Positions 1 through 11,897 of a DNA stretch of 64,000 nucleotides are shown piece by piece. A program made the position numbers and the translations under genes. Within the stretch, counting starts at the first letter, position 1. Each line of letters starts with the position of its first letter. This stretch comes from Chelonoidis abingdonii (lineage: Eukaryota > Chordata > Testudines > Testudinidae). The notes beneath the pieces were generated by a model. That model saw only the letters and a list, made by a program, of their open reading frames with translations. It did no database searches and had not been told where the DNA came from. The stretch spans positions 203,523,843 to 203,587,842 of the forward strand of contig NC_133770.1 of the NCBI RefSeq assembly GCF_003597395.2, written 5' to 3'.

Positions 1-1361
1 TTTTTGTTCATTCTGGTGACTTTCTGTTACCTTTTGGAAAAATCAGTGGTGGCACAATTTAAAAATGAAAATAATGAACAAAATTCAGTTATCAGTCCCG
101 CTGTAATATAGAAAGATAGGAATTGATATACAAGATCAGACGAGTGGTGCATCTAGTCTAGTATACTATCACTAACAGAGGCCAATACCACCTGCTTCAG
201 CTCCAATATATAACCCCTTTTCTCTTTGTAGACACATTTCTTTCTATGATTATAATAAATGATCAAATATATACAATCAGCTAAATTCTGCATTCTTTAA
301 TCAAGCAAATTTCTCAATGAGTTTCTTAAAGACTAAAGAATTTGTCTCACTGTAACTTATTTCAAGGCATAATCACTGACAGAACATTAGGAGCGTACTA
401 TAAATCATAGCTTTTATCATCAGTATCTGGAACTAGATTTCTACAGGTTGACTTTCAAAGATACAGGTTCAAGCACTTCTGAAAGTGAATGCCCATGAAA
501 ATCAGTCTTTATATTTTATCATTTATATTTAAATTATATCAGGATATTTGCACGTCTTCTTTAATCCCAAAGGAACTGGAACTGCTATACAAACAGAGCT
601 GGTCCAAAGATCACTGAAGTCAATCCAGAGATGCTCATGGATATCAATTTGGATCAGGACCTACATGCAGGAACTACTTCTATCACTGCTGACATACAGG
701 TAGAAGGTGAGATTCTCTGGACCCAAGAAGTCAGAGGTAATTTTTAATTAAAGCAGGTGGCAGCCTACTTCAACTTACACATTTTATATAGTTGCTTATA
801 CTATTGCACTTCTCACATATGTAGTATGCAAATTACACCCTATTCAACTATTGTGGATCCTCGTACATTCAGACTCAGTGGGCTACATTCAGAGAAAGGC
901 ATGTATAAGAAAGGCAAGGTATATTTGGATAAATAGGCATGAGTCTAAGAAGTTTGGTCTAAGTCCATCTCAGTATAGCATACATATTAGGAAAGTCAGT
1001 AACATTCATGCAGACTTACCTGTGAATTTAGTCCTCTAAGAACCTTCTTGGAAAGCTCTTTTCTTATCAATTTCCATGTACTTGCTCTAGTTGTCATATT
1101 GTATATATGCAGTTGCACGATCTGGGGAAAGAATTAACAAAAAGCAGAGTTAAGAGGCCAAACCCTGACTTGCAGTCTTGCATGGAAATTAAGTCAATAG
1201 GCATTGCATGTGTGCATTTGAGGATGGAATTTAGTATAAATAGCAAGCTGAGAGTGCAACAACACAGGCAATTTGGAGTCGGAACAGAATGAACAGAATT
1301 GACAGTAACCGACATTGTCAGTTTAGGCAACTTCACCTTCACAGCACAGATCAGTTAGGAG
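1..1361. other. AT-rich sequence, no feature recognised
   Basis: No coding frame, RNA gene or repeat that I recognise. The short open frames here are no longer than chance gives in AT-rich DNA. Confidence 0.6.
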
Positions 1362-1484
1362 CAGGGTGACCAGATGTTCAGATTTTATAGGGATACTCCT
1401 GATATTTGGGGCTTTTTCTTATATAGGCACCTATTAACCCCCACCCTATGTCCCAATTTTTCACACTTACTATCTAGTCTCTCT
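1362..1484. mobile_element. Short DNA transposon (MITE) with 9-bp target duplication
   Basis: The left end reads AGGGTGACCAGATGT and the right end is its decayed inverse (TATCTAGTCTCTCT). The element is flanked by AGTTAGGAG at 1353-1361 and again at 1485-1493, an exact direct repeat expected of a target-site duplication. At about 123 bases it has no coding capacity. The superfamily is probably hAT-like from the duplication length, but 8 and 9 bp cannot be separated here. Confidence 0.75.
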
Positions 1485-1493
1485 AGTTAGGAG

Positions 1494-1825
1494 TGGTACA
1501 ATAAGTTTAAGATTTTCAGATGGGGTCATCTTTTCAGAAATCAACATTTCAGTAGCTTCCAATATTGCTTAAAATTATTTTACATGAAGGCAAATTAACA
1601 AACCTGGGGTGTCACTGCCAGCCCTAAACACCGGGATCTTCCATCCAAGTACAGATAGTCTAAAGTTGATTAGCTTCTGAGACAAAACTATAGGCCAACT
1701 TCTAACAGTCAATGTTCCAAGTACTGTGAGACATTAGCAATGTGCCTCAGAGCAAATGATGGAACCTGGGCAGGGTGGGGTGACTAGAGATGGACCTAAT
1801 TAGGAGCTCTTATTTATTTTTTTCA
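1494..1825. other. No feature recognised
   Basis: Unassigned sequence between the MITE and the CR1 element. Nothing in it could be supported as a gene or repeat. Confidence 0.5.
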
Positions 1826-2795
1826 AATATCTTGTTTTGTTCAATATCAATGTTTTGTTCAATATCGTCATTAATGATCTGGAGGATGGCATGGAGTGCA
1901 CGTTCAGCAAGTTTGCAGATGACACTAAACTTGGAGGAGTGGTAGAAGTGCTGGAGGGTAGGGATAGGATACAGAGGGACCTAGACATATTAGAGGACTG
2001 GGCCAAAAGAAACCTGATGAGGTTCAACAAGGACAAGTGCAGAGTCCTGCACTTAGGACGGAAGAATCCCATGCACTGCTACAGACTAGGGACCGAATGG
2101 CTAGGAAGCAGTTCTGCAGAAAAGGACCTAGAGGTTACAGTGGATGAGAAGCTGGATATGAGTCAACAGTGTGCCCTTGTTGTCAAGAAGGCTAATGGCA
2201 TTTTGGGCTGTATAAGTAGGGGCATTGCCAGCAGATTGAGGTACATGATCATTCCCCTCTATTCGACATTAGTGAGGCCTCATCTCGAGTACTGTGTCCA
2301 GTTTTGAGCCCCACACTACAAGAAGGATGTGGAATAATTGGAAAGAGTTCATCAGAGGGCAAAAAAAATGATTAGCGGGATGGAGCACATGATTTATGAA
2401 GAGAGGCTGAGGGAACTGGGATTGTTTAGTCTGCAGACAAGAAGAATGAGGGGTGATTTGATAGCTGCTTTCAGCTACCTGAAAGGCGGTTCCAAAGAGG
2501 ATGGATCTAGACTGTTCTCAGTGGTACCAGATGACAGAACAAGGAGTAATGGTCTTAAGTTGCACTGGGGGAGGTACTGGTTGGATATTAGGAAAATATT
2601 TTTCACTGGGGGGGGGCGTGCAGCACTGCAATGGGTTACCTAGGGAGATGGTGGAGTCTCCTTCCTTAGAGGTTTTAAGGTCAAGTTTGATGAAACCCTG
2701 GCTGGGATGATTTAGTTGGGAATTGGTCCTGCTTTAAGCAGGCGGTTAGGTCCTGAGGTCTCTTCCAACCCTAATATTCTATGATTCTATGATTC
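1826..2795 (+). mobile_element. CR1 LINE, 5'-truncated, with 3' terminus
   Basis: This is the 3' portion of a CR1 non-LTR retrotransposon. It starts inside the reverse-transcriptase domain and runs to the diagnostic CR1 end, where the octamer ATTCTATG is repeated (about 2776-2795). Severe 5' truncation is the normal outcome of target-primed reverse transcription. The tail segment 2725-2790 closely matches the tail of the SINE at 23002-23180. The start contains a short local duplication of GTTCAATATC, so the exact 5' boundary is uncertain. Confidence 0.9.
1837..2710 (+). pseudogene. CR1 ORF2 reverse transcriptase remnant
   Basis: The frame from 1837 carries the RT active-site block FADDTKLGG (FADD at 1912-1923). 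It continues with the palm and thumb sequence typical of CR1, including [11 protein letters not shown] and then ERVHQRAKKMI. The frame is broken by TGA at 2305-2307, where a Trp codon is usual in the family, and by TAA at 2335-2337. It then shifts in the G-run near 2608-2616, after which the conserved C-terminal NGLPREMVESPSLEVLRSSL continues in another frame to 2710. The endonuclease and the N-terminal half of RT are absent. It is a dead copy with no host function. Confidence 0.9.
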
Positions 2796-3009
2796 TCTCT
2801 CATAATACAAGAGCAAGGGAAATGTAAAGTCAACAAATTCAAAACACATAAAAGGAAATTTATATATGTGTAATTAAGCTGTGTAGCTCACTGCCAAAAG
2901 ATATAAATGAGACCAGTGCTTAGCAGGATTTCAGAAAGGACTAGGCAGTTGTATTGATAACAAAAACATGCAAGGTTACTTTAGACATGATAAAAAATGC
3001 ATAAGGGTA
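2796..3009 (+). mobile_element. Older CR1/L3-like LINE 3' fragment
   Basis: The stretch reads like the region after RT in an older CR1-type LINE: GTAATTAAGCTGTGTAGCTC, then CTCACTGCCAAAAGATATAAA and a tail near AACATGCAAGGTTAC. A more complete relative on the same strand lies at 48000-48300. It lacks the octamer tail of the younger CR1. The assignment rests on wording similarity between copies and on recollection of the family. Confidence 0.5.
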
Positions 3010-3815
3010 TGAAGAGGTTCATTTAGTGCAGGTGTCCCCTTATGGCTTGGTATGGACATAGCAGACTCTCCTCTTCTTTTTGGAGCCCCCTGTTGACAAC
3101 TCTTCTGGCCCTCTCAGGATTCAGCCCTCTGGCTAGGTCATACATTTTTGTATAACGCTTTTGGGTTATAAAAGAATCTGGCAAAGGGTAGGCTTATTGG
3201 TCAGATAATTGGCTCTGGGCTTGTCCTGAGTTGATATTTAAAGTGTTTGACCCATCTGTCTTCAGGGCCTTCTCTTGTCCAGATGCCTCCATATCAAGGC
3301 TATACTTTGCGCCTTCTGCACAGTATGGAAGAGACCGGGGAACCCAGGCCTGCCCACTCAACGAGGTTCCAATCTCAGGGCCGGTGTGAAATAACTAAAT
3401 CCTGCATCCAAAAGTGCTATACTGATGCTTCCCTGGTTTGCTTTCTACCAATACCACCTCCTTTCTCTATAGATAAATTAAGATAGTATGCATCTTAAAT
3501 CAAAAAGGCAAAGTCTTAGACCTTCTGAGTGTTACAAGTCCCTTCTCTGTGGGCCTGGCAAAGTCACTACAGCCAGAGGTCTCTGGTAACTGGACTTCCT
3601 ACAATGTGCTCCTGCCCAGGAGCTCAGAATGTAGGTCAGTTCAGCTCCACTCTCTGTTCTCCTATTGAGCTGGCCTCTTCTCTTTTGAGCTCCTCCAAGC
3701 CATGCATGCTTTACAGGAATGGTTGGGTGGGGCCTTCTGGGCCCAGAGCAGCTGCTTAACCCCTTTCTTGCTGGTGTGTGCTTTATATATCCTATCACAA
3801 AGAGATATTAACCAT
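3010..3815. mobile_element. Probable solo LTR or LTR-like interspersed repeat
   Basis: This GC-richer block contrasts with its AT-rich surroundings. It has a TATA-like stretch (TTTATATAT near 3781), ends close to TATCACA at about 3800, and has no coding frame. I recall very similar sequences as dispersed repeats in turtle genomes. No target duplication was found, so the boundaries are approximate and the LTR class is inference. The short open frames inside it (3247-3486, 3529-3759) have no recognisable domain. Confidence 0.35.
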
Positions 3816-4704
3816 CCTGCTTCAACTCATAGGTCAAACAATAAGGTAAGGAAGAAACACCACATGGCTAGATTATTCCATTACAGGATTTCTTGCTTCT
3901 TCCTATGAATTACCTGGCAGTGGACATAGTAGGAAATAGACTTGTCTGATCAAGTATAGCAAGTCTTATGTTCTTAGAATTTGGCAGGAGAATGTTCCCA
4001 AAGTACTATTAATTTAGCCTTTTCCCATTTGTACCAAGCACCCTTTAAATACTGGTCTTTGCTTCAGAGAAGACTAAAAGTAGTATTATGTTACTAAAGT
4101 GTTTTGGACTGCTATTATTGACTGCTATAATATTTTTGGATTTTGCTTTTTAAAAATATGTTTACATTCCCTTTAACTGGAGGATGACGGCAAAATAATT
4201 TTCAACAGAGTTGTGGAAAAGTGATTAAAAATGTTCAGGAAACGTTGCTTGAAGATAGCTGATATTTTGAATCAGGCAATTTTGCATCTGTGAAATTTTA
4301 TTTAGTGTGCAATTTGGGAACAATGTGTATTTCATTATTGAAATAAATCTACAAGATGCATCACAGACATTCCTGCTACATCTATAAAAGCTTTGATTTT
4401 ACACCCAAAAGGGTTTATTGTCTGTGACCAGATACTGATTTAAAAATCTGGTTCAGTAAACTGATCTAATTGCACATACATATAAATGAAGAGGTTGCAT
4501 TATGGTGTCTAAATTAAATTTGTCAATAATAAGGAAATGTGGCTGTATTTTTCCTTCAACACTCCTTTCATACACTAGGCCCTTTAAACCCCTTTTATCA
4601 TTCACCAGATTAAGTCTTTTTCTTCTACTGCTGCTACACTTACAACTGTCTAGCAGAGATGCAAGAGTTAGTCACCACTTTCCCTTTAATATTGGGATGA
4701 AAGA
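3816..4704. other. No feature recognised
   Basis: AT-rich unique-looking sequence without coding signal. Confidence 0.5.
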
Positions 4705-4935
4705 GCTCTAGACAGGATTATAAAATGATTAAATGGTGATTAAGAAGTTTCTTGGTCTTTAATATGTCTGTGGTGTACAGTTATATAAGCCAATACTTAT
4801 CAAAGGTGACAGTACAGTATATGTGTTGCCAGTTTCACTTAAACATTCCCCAATTGCCTATGTCAGAAGAGCTAAAATCTTTAAGCAATCTGATATGTTT
4901 AGAAAATCCAAACCAACTGTGAGAGTAAATCAGAG
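4705..4935 (+). repeat. Unclassified duplicated segment, copy 1 of 3
   Basis: This segment is similar, base by base with gaps, to 7150-7390, and its inner part also to 13225-13350. Shared landmarks in order are AGGATTATA, a GATTAAGAAG stretch, CAGTTAT, CAGTATATGTGTTGCCA and GCTAAAATC. A plus-strand frame is open across it (to 5038). An equivalent frame is open in copy 2, but the opposite strand also aligns well, so coding is unproven. No terminal repeats or target duplications were seen. It could be an old unnamed interspersed repeat or a local duplication. Confidence 0.7.
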
Positions 4936-5049
4936 CAAGAGGAAAAGGGAAGAGGGACTGGATGACTCAGGGACCATAGGAATTACCACATTGGATCTGA
5001 CTAGTGATCTATTTAATTTGATATCTGAACTTCAATAGCGATTATTTCC

Positions 5050-5420
5050 TGATTCTTTAGAGGGAGTTGCAAGAAATCCTGAAATAAGCAATTACAGAAA
5101 AATCTGCCCCAAAAGGAAGTTTCTTCTGAGCCCTTGCCTTATATCCTGGAGCATGACTGATTATATCCTTTTCACATTTTTTCTTTTCTTTTTCAATCTT
5201 ATCTGAAGTAACTGGATGTTCTCAGGATCCATGTGTCCAATTCTTCTTTAGTCCTGCTGAACGTCTTGGCCTCAGTGATTTCTGTGACAATATGTTTCAC
5301 AGAAAAAAACGATGTCTTGTGTACTAAAATATTTCTATTATTCAGTTTTAAATTGACCTGTCAATGTAATTGAATGGCCCATTGTTCTTCTGTTATGAGA
5401 AGTTTTTGAAGTTCCTCACA
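5050..5420 (-). mobile_element. Old CR1/L3-like LINE fragment, reverse orientation
   Basis: It shares an ordered set of phrases with 24398-24880: AAGTTTCTTCTGAGCC, then ATATCC or TATTTAATCC stretches, then a CTGTGACAAT block followed by a TTTCC-rich end. The order matches the reverse complement of 48000-48300. It is strongly decayed. Confidence 0.5.
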
Positions 5421-5439
5421 GTCAACCTTAGACTTTAGG

Positions 5440-5580
5440 ATCTAGGTTCTATTTCTGGCTCAATCACTGGCCTGCTGGGTTATCTTGGGGCAAGTCACTT
5501 CACCTCCCTATGCCTCTGTTTCACTATCTGTAAAATGGGGATAATGAAAATGATCTTCTATGTAAAGCTCTCATTACATA
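5440..5580 (+). mobile_element. MIR-type tRNA-core SINE fragment
   Basis: It contains the characteristic MIR core and 3' run: GGCAAGTCACTTCACCTCC, then TGCCTCTGTTTC and CTGTAAAATGGGGATAAT. MIR is an ancient amniote-wide SINE. This copy lacks a clear 5' tRNA head and 3' end. Confidence 0.8.
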
Positions 5581-5619
5581 TAAACAGGTATGATACTGGA
5601 TTTTGTAGATGATGTTCTT

Positions 5620-5770
5620 AGGTGCTTAACTGTCCCCTGCATTTGTACAGGGATCCTGAGTGCCTAACTCAGGGCTGTGCATGCCACTAGGCAGCAGGAC
5701 ATCTCTACATTAGACATTGCAATGCTGAGCCCAAGTCCTCTAGCTCCTAACACCTACTCACCTATATGGG
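5620..5770. repeat. Fragment of the long palindromic TTAGGTGCCTAA repeat family
   Basis: The segment GAGTGCCTAACTCAGGGCTG followed by CCACTAGGCAGCAGG matches the corresponding part of the copy at 23860-24010 (GGTGCCTTACTCAGGGCTAC and ACTAGGTGGCAGGG). Only this end of the repeat is present. Confidence 0.5.
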
Positions 5771-7077
5771 AGGGTGTGCCAGTCTATACTCTATGTTCAC
5801 CCCTTTGTCTCAAGACTATGATACAATAAAGCCTCATTACTTGTAATCACTTAAAATCTACCTTTCTGTAGTTAATAAACTTGTTTTATTGCTTTATCTA
5901 AACCAGTGTACTTGAAGTATTTGGGAAACTGTATTTGAGATAACAAGATTGGTGCATTTCTTTTTCTATTAATCAAATGATGGATTTTATATGAGCTTGT
6001 GTTGTTCAGGAGAGGGCTGGGCAGTACAAGACACACATTTCTGGGGGAAAGTCTGGGAGTGGGAATTTTCTGGTGTTGCTCCATAACCGTAGTATAATTG
6101 AAGAGTGGCTGGAATAGCAAGTATATTGTATAGCTGGGAGTAATTCACATGCTGGAGGCTGGGGTGAGCAGACCAGAAATGGCTGGTCTCACAGCAAAGC
6201 AGTGCAAAAGGCCCCCCAGGTTAAAGAAATTATGGGATGCAGCTGTTCAACAATCCAGATTGTAAGCGGGTAATGTCACAGGGAGAGGTAACAACGCATC
6301 ACAAACTATTTCACTCCTGCACAGGATATGAGTATAGTGATTCAGGTAACCTGTGAAGGGGAGTAAAGGTTATCCTTACACCCACACCCCTTTCTCCCTT
6401 GCACAGACTTGCAGCCAAGCTTACACCTGAGCCCTATATTAATTAATATATATAATAAATAAAGTAGTCTCTGGTTAATTTCATGTGTATTCAAAATTTC
6501 ATGTAAATCTGTCTTAATTTACTGTGGGCCAGCTTCTACCATTCTTACTAGCATTATAAGCATCAGTCCCTTACTCCATGACTGGTCCTATTAAACTCTA
6601 TACTGAATACAGATAGATCTCAGTATGACCTAAGGACTTACTTTATTTGAACTTTTTAATCCTATGTCTTTGTCTTTAATTATTTTTTCTTGTTGTTCTA
6701 AATGGGACAAACATTCATAAGTCAGGCCCTCTAATTTTGTATCTGCAAATAATGATGCGTAAATAGAAAGAGTACACACAGAATTGTAGGTGTAAAATTA
6801 AACGATTGGTCCAGGAATCTTTGAAAATATGGCCCAATATATTCCAGTTGTATTTGCGATACAACAGGGAATTTTCCTACTGATGGCTGAGCACCTACAG
6901 GTGCCAAATGAAATATCTCTCATCGTTTGGCTAAAGTATATCAGTTCTATTTTAAAGGCAGCCAGTTCCCGACCTGACCAGTTGAATATAAAATTTCTGT
7001 AGAGTTTCACGGTCTAAATCAGATGTATAATCATCATTTCATCGTCATCGATGGAATTAGCGATGTGAGAGTTGTTG
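5771..7077. other. No feature recognised
   Basis: Unique-looking AT-rich sequence. No gene, RNA or repeat could be supported. Confidence 0.5.
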
Positions 7078-7121
7078 TTTTATTAACAATATGTCAAACA
7101 TAAGACATGTTGTTAATAAAA
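7078..7121. repeat. Near-perfect 18-bp inverted repeat
   Basis: The left arm TTTTATTAACAATATGTC (7078-7095) and right arm GACATGTTGTTAATAAAA (7104-7121) are inverse complements with one mismatch, separated by an 8-base loop. It sits about 30 bases upstream of duplicated segment copy 2. It may be the remnant of a small hairpin element. No terminal duplication was seen. Confidence 0.85.
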
Positions 7122-7149
7122 TGAATAATACTGCTTGGGGAAATTCCAC

Positions 7150-7390
7150 TGAAATGTGTTAGGCAGGATTATACAATGATTAGATGATGATTAAGAAGCT
7201 GCTTGGTTTTAATACTACGTTCTTTGCTTTGCAGTTATTCAACCAGTACTTATCGAAGCTGACAGTAGAGTATATGTATTGCCAATTTTAGTTAAACAAG
7301 CACTAACTGTCTGTGTCATGAAAGCTAAAATCCTTAAACAAGTTGATGCATTTGGAAAATTCAAACCAGTAGAAAGATATTTGTGTAAAC
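7150..7390 (+). repeat. Unclassified duplicated segment, copy 2 of 3
   Basis: It aligns with 4705-4935 over its length. A pyrimidine-rich run ending in CTTTGCAG immediately precedes the best-matching part (from about 7233). That resembles a 3' splice site, and copy 1 has GTGTACAG at the same place. The plus frame from about 7230 to 7497 is open, and the minus frame 7239-7490 is open too. I recognise no protein family in either. Confidence 0.7.
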
Positions 7391-7947
7391 AGCCGTGTGT
7401 TAAGCAACAATTACCAGTAATTCTCTTTCTTGACAAGGTGATCTTGCTAATATACAGTAAATGGGTGTCAGTCATAGCGGCAAATAACATAAAATAAAAC
7501 TAATGGCCATATTTTAGAATTTGTGAACATACTATTGACAAAACTCCTATTGATTTCATTGGTGCATTATCAACTCCATACATATGTCATGTTTTCCAAA
7601 ACCCATTTTCATAGTTGTCTGGGTTCCTCCCCAATCATTCAGTATTTGGGACTGAAGTCAAGGCTGCCCTTTTTGTTTCTCCCGTGTGGGTGGGTGGATT
7701 TTTTTGATGAACTTCTTGTTGATGAAAGAAGCCAGATTAACAGGAGACTAAAGGCCTCCTCCATTTAGCTGCACAACAGCTAAAAATGGGCATTAACAAT
7801 GTAGGCTTCCCCTCACTACCCTGCCAACATGCCTCATTCTTGATCTGCCAGATCAACTCTAGCCATATGAAGGCAGTTCTGTGTCAATGCTCATTCAAAT
7901 CTGCTGGGCTTGCCAAAAGAGATATCTAAGTGAATTAAAAAAACCAA
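7391..7947. other. No feature recognised
   Basis: Nothing beyond short chance frames. Confidence 0.5.
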
Positions 7948-8058
7948 ATGCCAAAGATTTTCAAAGGAACAAACACTAGTTAGCTGCCTAACTCCCATTC
8001 AAAGTCAATGGAAGTTAGGCACATAGCTGTTGTTTTAGCCTTTGAAAAGCTCTGAAGT
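7948..8058. mobile_element. Small hairpin MITE
   Basis: The ends are inverse (AGATTTTCAAAGGAACAA on the left, CCTTTGAAAAGCTC on the right). The centre is a short palindrome built from CTAACTCCCATT and AATGGAAGTTAG around AAAGTC. The whole element would fold into one hairpin. Similar small palindromes with a related core occur at 33064, 40455 and 41425. Confidence 0.6.
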
Positions 8059-8118
8059 CCCACTTATTATGGTAATGAAGGTCATCTAAGTACCTAAGAC
8101 ACACAGATAGGGGGAAGT

Positions 8119-8200
8119 CCATCCTATCCTCATCAGGTAAGAGTTGGTTTGTATCCTGAAACATGAAGGTCTTATTTTCATAATGCAAATATAGACCTTT
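8119..8200 (-). mobile_element. Old CR1/L3-like LINE scrap
   Basis: GAGTTGGTTTGTATCCTGAA followed by ACATGAAGG resembles a phrase of the same old LINE family seen at 24398-24880. It is short and weakly supported. Confidence 0.35.
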
Positions 8201-10330
8201 TCATTAATCTTTTGGGGTGCAATTTTCAGAGCAGTCCTGGAGAGTTAAATGCAATCAGAGATGGTCACCTGATTCCATTAACTTTTTTGGAAAATTCCAG
8301 CCGTCAGTGTCTAATCCTTTTGTGGAATCTGACTAAACTCTTGACCTCATTTCTTTGGGCATTTTTTCCCTGAGCCCCATCCTTGTAGCCCCTACTTCAC
8401 AACAAAATCCCGGGATATTTTCTTAGCATGGGTATGAGGAGTTTGCTTTGTTTCAGCAAGATGAGAGAGAACAGATTTGCATGGACCGCAAGTGAAGGCA
8501 GAGCTAAGAACTTAATGTTTTCCAAATTGTATTTTGTTTTCAATGAATAACCTTTTCCCTTGCTTATGGTAAGGGAAAAAAAAAGCTGATATTTTTCTAT
8601 TTGCTCCTTCTTATTAAGTTTGTGGCTATAATGTCACCTTGGCAACCACTTTGCTTTTGCATAAGGTGTGATAGATTTGAATGCAGCACAGAGTAGATGA
8701 CAACAGCCAAAGCAATTGTCAGGTATCCAGGTGACAGTGTCTCATTTGGAAGCAGTTACTGTAGATAGCGCAGATACATACTTCATCTCTGCTGACAAGA
8801 ACTGCTTGCTGACAGAAGCAACCTGTCCTTGGAGTGACAAAAATCAGAACAAAACACAGCCCCCTAGCACTAAAGCCAAAATGACAGCATGCCTTTTTAA
8901 TAATAGCAATGAGGAACACACATTATTTAATGTGAGGTATTGATTTTCTTTTTATTTATGAATAGTAGTATACAGGCAAAAAATGTCTTTCTTCAAAATT
9001 CAGCAGTACACAGGCATGTTTACAGTGGGCGTGCCAAATTAGCTTTTGTCGTGACCTTGTTCATTCCTATTAGCCAGGCATTAGACAAGATTCCCATGCC
9101 ACCTTGACAAGGGCTTTTGTTTCTATTATGCTTTTATTGAATCCCGAGTGATGGATGATAGTGGCATATGTCTGACTGAGTGGGGGGAATCACCCTAATG
9201 AGTAATCTTCTGGATTCCACTAGGTTATGGATGAAACCACAACCACTTTCCCATTATGTGACATGCCCCCTTCATTTCAACTACTTTGTCATAGCTGCCA
9301 TCACTTGAGAAGCCCATGCAAACCGCTCTCAGAAGAGGAATATTTCTCATAAAAAGGTAAGAGGTATAATATTTAATCACAACAAAGCCGGGCCACAAGC
9401 ATGTGCATATTGCTGATATATAACCCCAGGATCCCATTAAGCATCGTACTTTTCTTTACACTTGGATTAATTTGTTTCTGTTGTTTTTTCCTAAGGTTGA
9501 ATCAGTCCATTGTCATATCATCATCACAACCCACTAACCTTAGTCTGATCCTCTAATTGTGCCCATTTTTATTCATTTAGGCTTTTATATGCACCTTAAT
9601 GCCATCTTAATATTGGTACGTATATTGTCATACATTACGTGGCTAGAATAATCAACACACTTTTTTGTATTTGTGTTTGTTTACAAGCAATTTATTGAGG
9701 GGATATTTTTTTCCTATAGTCTAAATCTTATTTTTTTTTCTGTTTGCAGTCTGTTTTTCAATTTGCTATTCCTGTTTATGCATTCTCCCCTTTGTTGACA
9801 ACTAACTCTGATGTCAACAAAGTGGAATAGTTATTTGACGTAAATTATTTACAAATCTTGAGTATAACAAAAACAATCACTCATGAGAGTAAATGGCTTG
9901 TCAACACTGTTCCTTAGTAAATCACATACAATTATTAAAAAAATAATTCAACAATAAATCATTTAAAAATACAGAGCACAAATGGGTTTAAAATGGATGG
10001 AAGATAAAACAATGATTTTGGGAATGAAGCAATATGTTTAAGGAAAGATTGGAAGCAATCTGAGCAATTTGTCAATATGCACTGATTTAAACACACATGT
10101 ATGCATCTAATATTTATTACATATAGGGCTCAGTGATGCTTGATTATCACCTAAATCCACAGCCAGTGTTAGTTGGCACAGTTCAACAGACTTCCGTGCC
10201 CATTTACCCCAGATGAGTAGCTGTCCCATTATAGCGTTGAAAAGCATGAGGACTTCTGGACACCGAGAGGAATGTGGTAGACAGTGCCCCTGGCTATATT
10301 TGTGAAGCCATAGTGATATACCCTTTACGG
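8201..10330. other. No feature recognised (about 2.1 kb)
   Basis: AT-rich, unique-looking DNA. The short frames at 8716-8943 and 9225-9437 show no domain, and neither has a recognisable exon context. Confidence 0.5.
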
Positions 10331-10471
10331 AAAAGTCTAGTTTTTCTAAAAGATATGATCTAGATCTGCACTACAAATTATTTTGGGGCCATTCTATGAC
10401 CTGTGTTATACAGGAGGTCAAACTAGATGATCACAACAGTCCCCTCTGAGCTTGGAATCTATGAATTCATA
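10331..10471 (+). mobile_element. CR1 LINE 3' end only
   Basis: It contains the CR1 3' segment TTTTTCTAAAAGATATGATC, a TGACCTGTGTTATACAGGAG block, AGATGATCACAACAGTCCC and the end GGAATCTATGAATTCATAG. The same subfamily tail occurs at 23249-23355. The copy is extremely 5'-truncated. Confidence 0.85.
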
Positions 10472-10699
10472 GGACAGGGTTTAATAAGGGTGAAGCCCCA
10501 AGCAGTCTATCGAAATTACTCTAAAACATGAAGAATTTAATAAGAATTAAATTCCTTTCCATAGGTTTTTCCGTATGAGCCTCTATAATTGTACAGAGGT
10601 TTGCATCTTATAGGATGATAAAAAATATAGAATGAACTAATTAATCCTAAATAATCAGAAAAACCAGTTTCCAAGTTTCTCAAATTGAGTACCTAATAT

Positions 10700-10880
10700 T
10701 AATGGAAACATCTGAACTTAATCTTTCTGTGCCTTGGTTCCCAGTCTGTAAAATGAAAAAATGTAATAATAGACCCTCTTCTCACAGGGGTCTCGTGAAA
10801 ATAAATCCATTAATGTTTATGCAGCACTCAGATACTATACTGATGAGTGTCATAGAAAAGCCCATGAGGAAGTTAATAAC
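10700..10880 (+). mobile_element. MIR-like SINE fragment
   Basis: The order CTGTGCCTTGGTTCCC, CTGTAAAATGAAAAAATG, a CACAGGGGTCTCGTGAAAAT block and GCACTCAGATACTATACTG follows the MIR core and 3' segment as I know it in reptiles. It is more divergent than the copy at 5440. Confidence 0.6.
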
Positions 10881-11029
10881 TATGTTAATATATTCATAAA
10901 CAAACTAGGGAAATGAAACCTAGATGGAGCTACTATAAGGTGGGAGCAAAACTGGTTGGAAAACCATTCCCAGAGAGTAGTTATCAGTGGAAGGGCATAA
11001 CGAGTGGGGGCCCACAGTGATCAGTTTTG

Positions 11030-11897
11030 GGTCTGGTTCTGTTCAATATCTTCATCAATTATTTAGATAAGGGTATAGAGAGTACGCTTATAAAGTTTGC
11101 TGATGATACCAAGTTGGGAGGTGTGGAAGTGTTTAGGAGGATAGGATTAAAATTGAAAATGATCTGGACAAAATGGAGAAATGGTCTGAAGTAAATAAGA
11201 TGAAATTCAATAAGGACAAATGCAAAGTACTTCTTTTAGGAATGAACAATCAGTTGCACACATAAAAAATGGGAAATGACTGCTGAGAAAAGAGTGCTGT
11301 GGAAAGGGATCTTGGTGTCATAGTGGACCATAAGGTAAATATGAGTTAACAGTGTAACACTGTTACAAAAAAAACCTAACAGCTTTCTGGGATATATTAG
11401 CAAGAGTCTTGTAAGTAAGGCACGAGAAGTAGTTCTTCCACTCTACTCCATGCTGATTAGGCCTCAGCTGGAGTATTGTGTCCATTTCTGGATGTCACAT
11501 TTCAGGAAAGTTTTGGAGAAATTGGAGAAAGTCCAGAGAAGAGCAACAAAACTGATTAAAGGTCTAGAAAACATGATCTAGGAGGGAAGACTGAAAAAAA
11601 ATGGGTTTGTTTAATCTGGAAAAGAGAAGACTGTGGGGGACATGATAACATTTTTCAAGTACATAATAAGTTGTTACAAGGAGGAGGGGAAAAAATTGAG
11701 GATAGGACAAGAAGCAATGGGCTTAAATTGCAGCAAGGGAGGTTTAGGTTGAACATCAGGAAAAACTTTCTAACTGTCTTTCTAACTGTCGGGGTGGTTA
11801 AGCACTGGAATAAATTGCCTAGGCAGGTTGTGGAATCTCCATCATTGGAGATTTTTGAGAGCAGATTAAACAAGCACCTGTCTGGAATGGTCTAGAT
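11030..11897 (+). pseudogene. CR1 reverse transcriptase remnant
   Basis: The RT block FADDTKLGG is encoded at about 11095-11121 (TTTGCTGATGATACC). The C-terminal half follows, with the family's NKLPRQVVESPSLEIFESRL encoded near 11811-11870 in the frame 11671-11895. Many stops and indels break the frame, including a TAG after ACATGATC near 11581 and a duplicated CTTTCTAACTGTC at about 11767-11790. The element is dead. The MITE insertion truncates the last codons. Confidence 0.88.

Noticed and set aside
4823..5038. Basic 71-residue frame as a possible small protein
   Set aside because: It lies in a duplicated segment whose opposite strand aligns equally well between copies, so there is no evidence for selection on this frame. 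It is kept as a finding, not as a gene.
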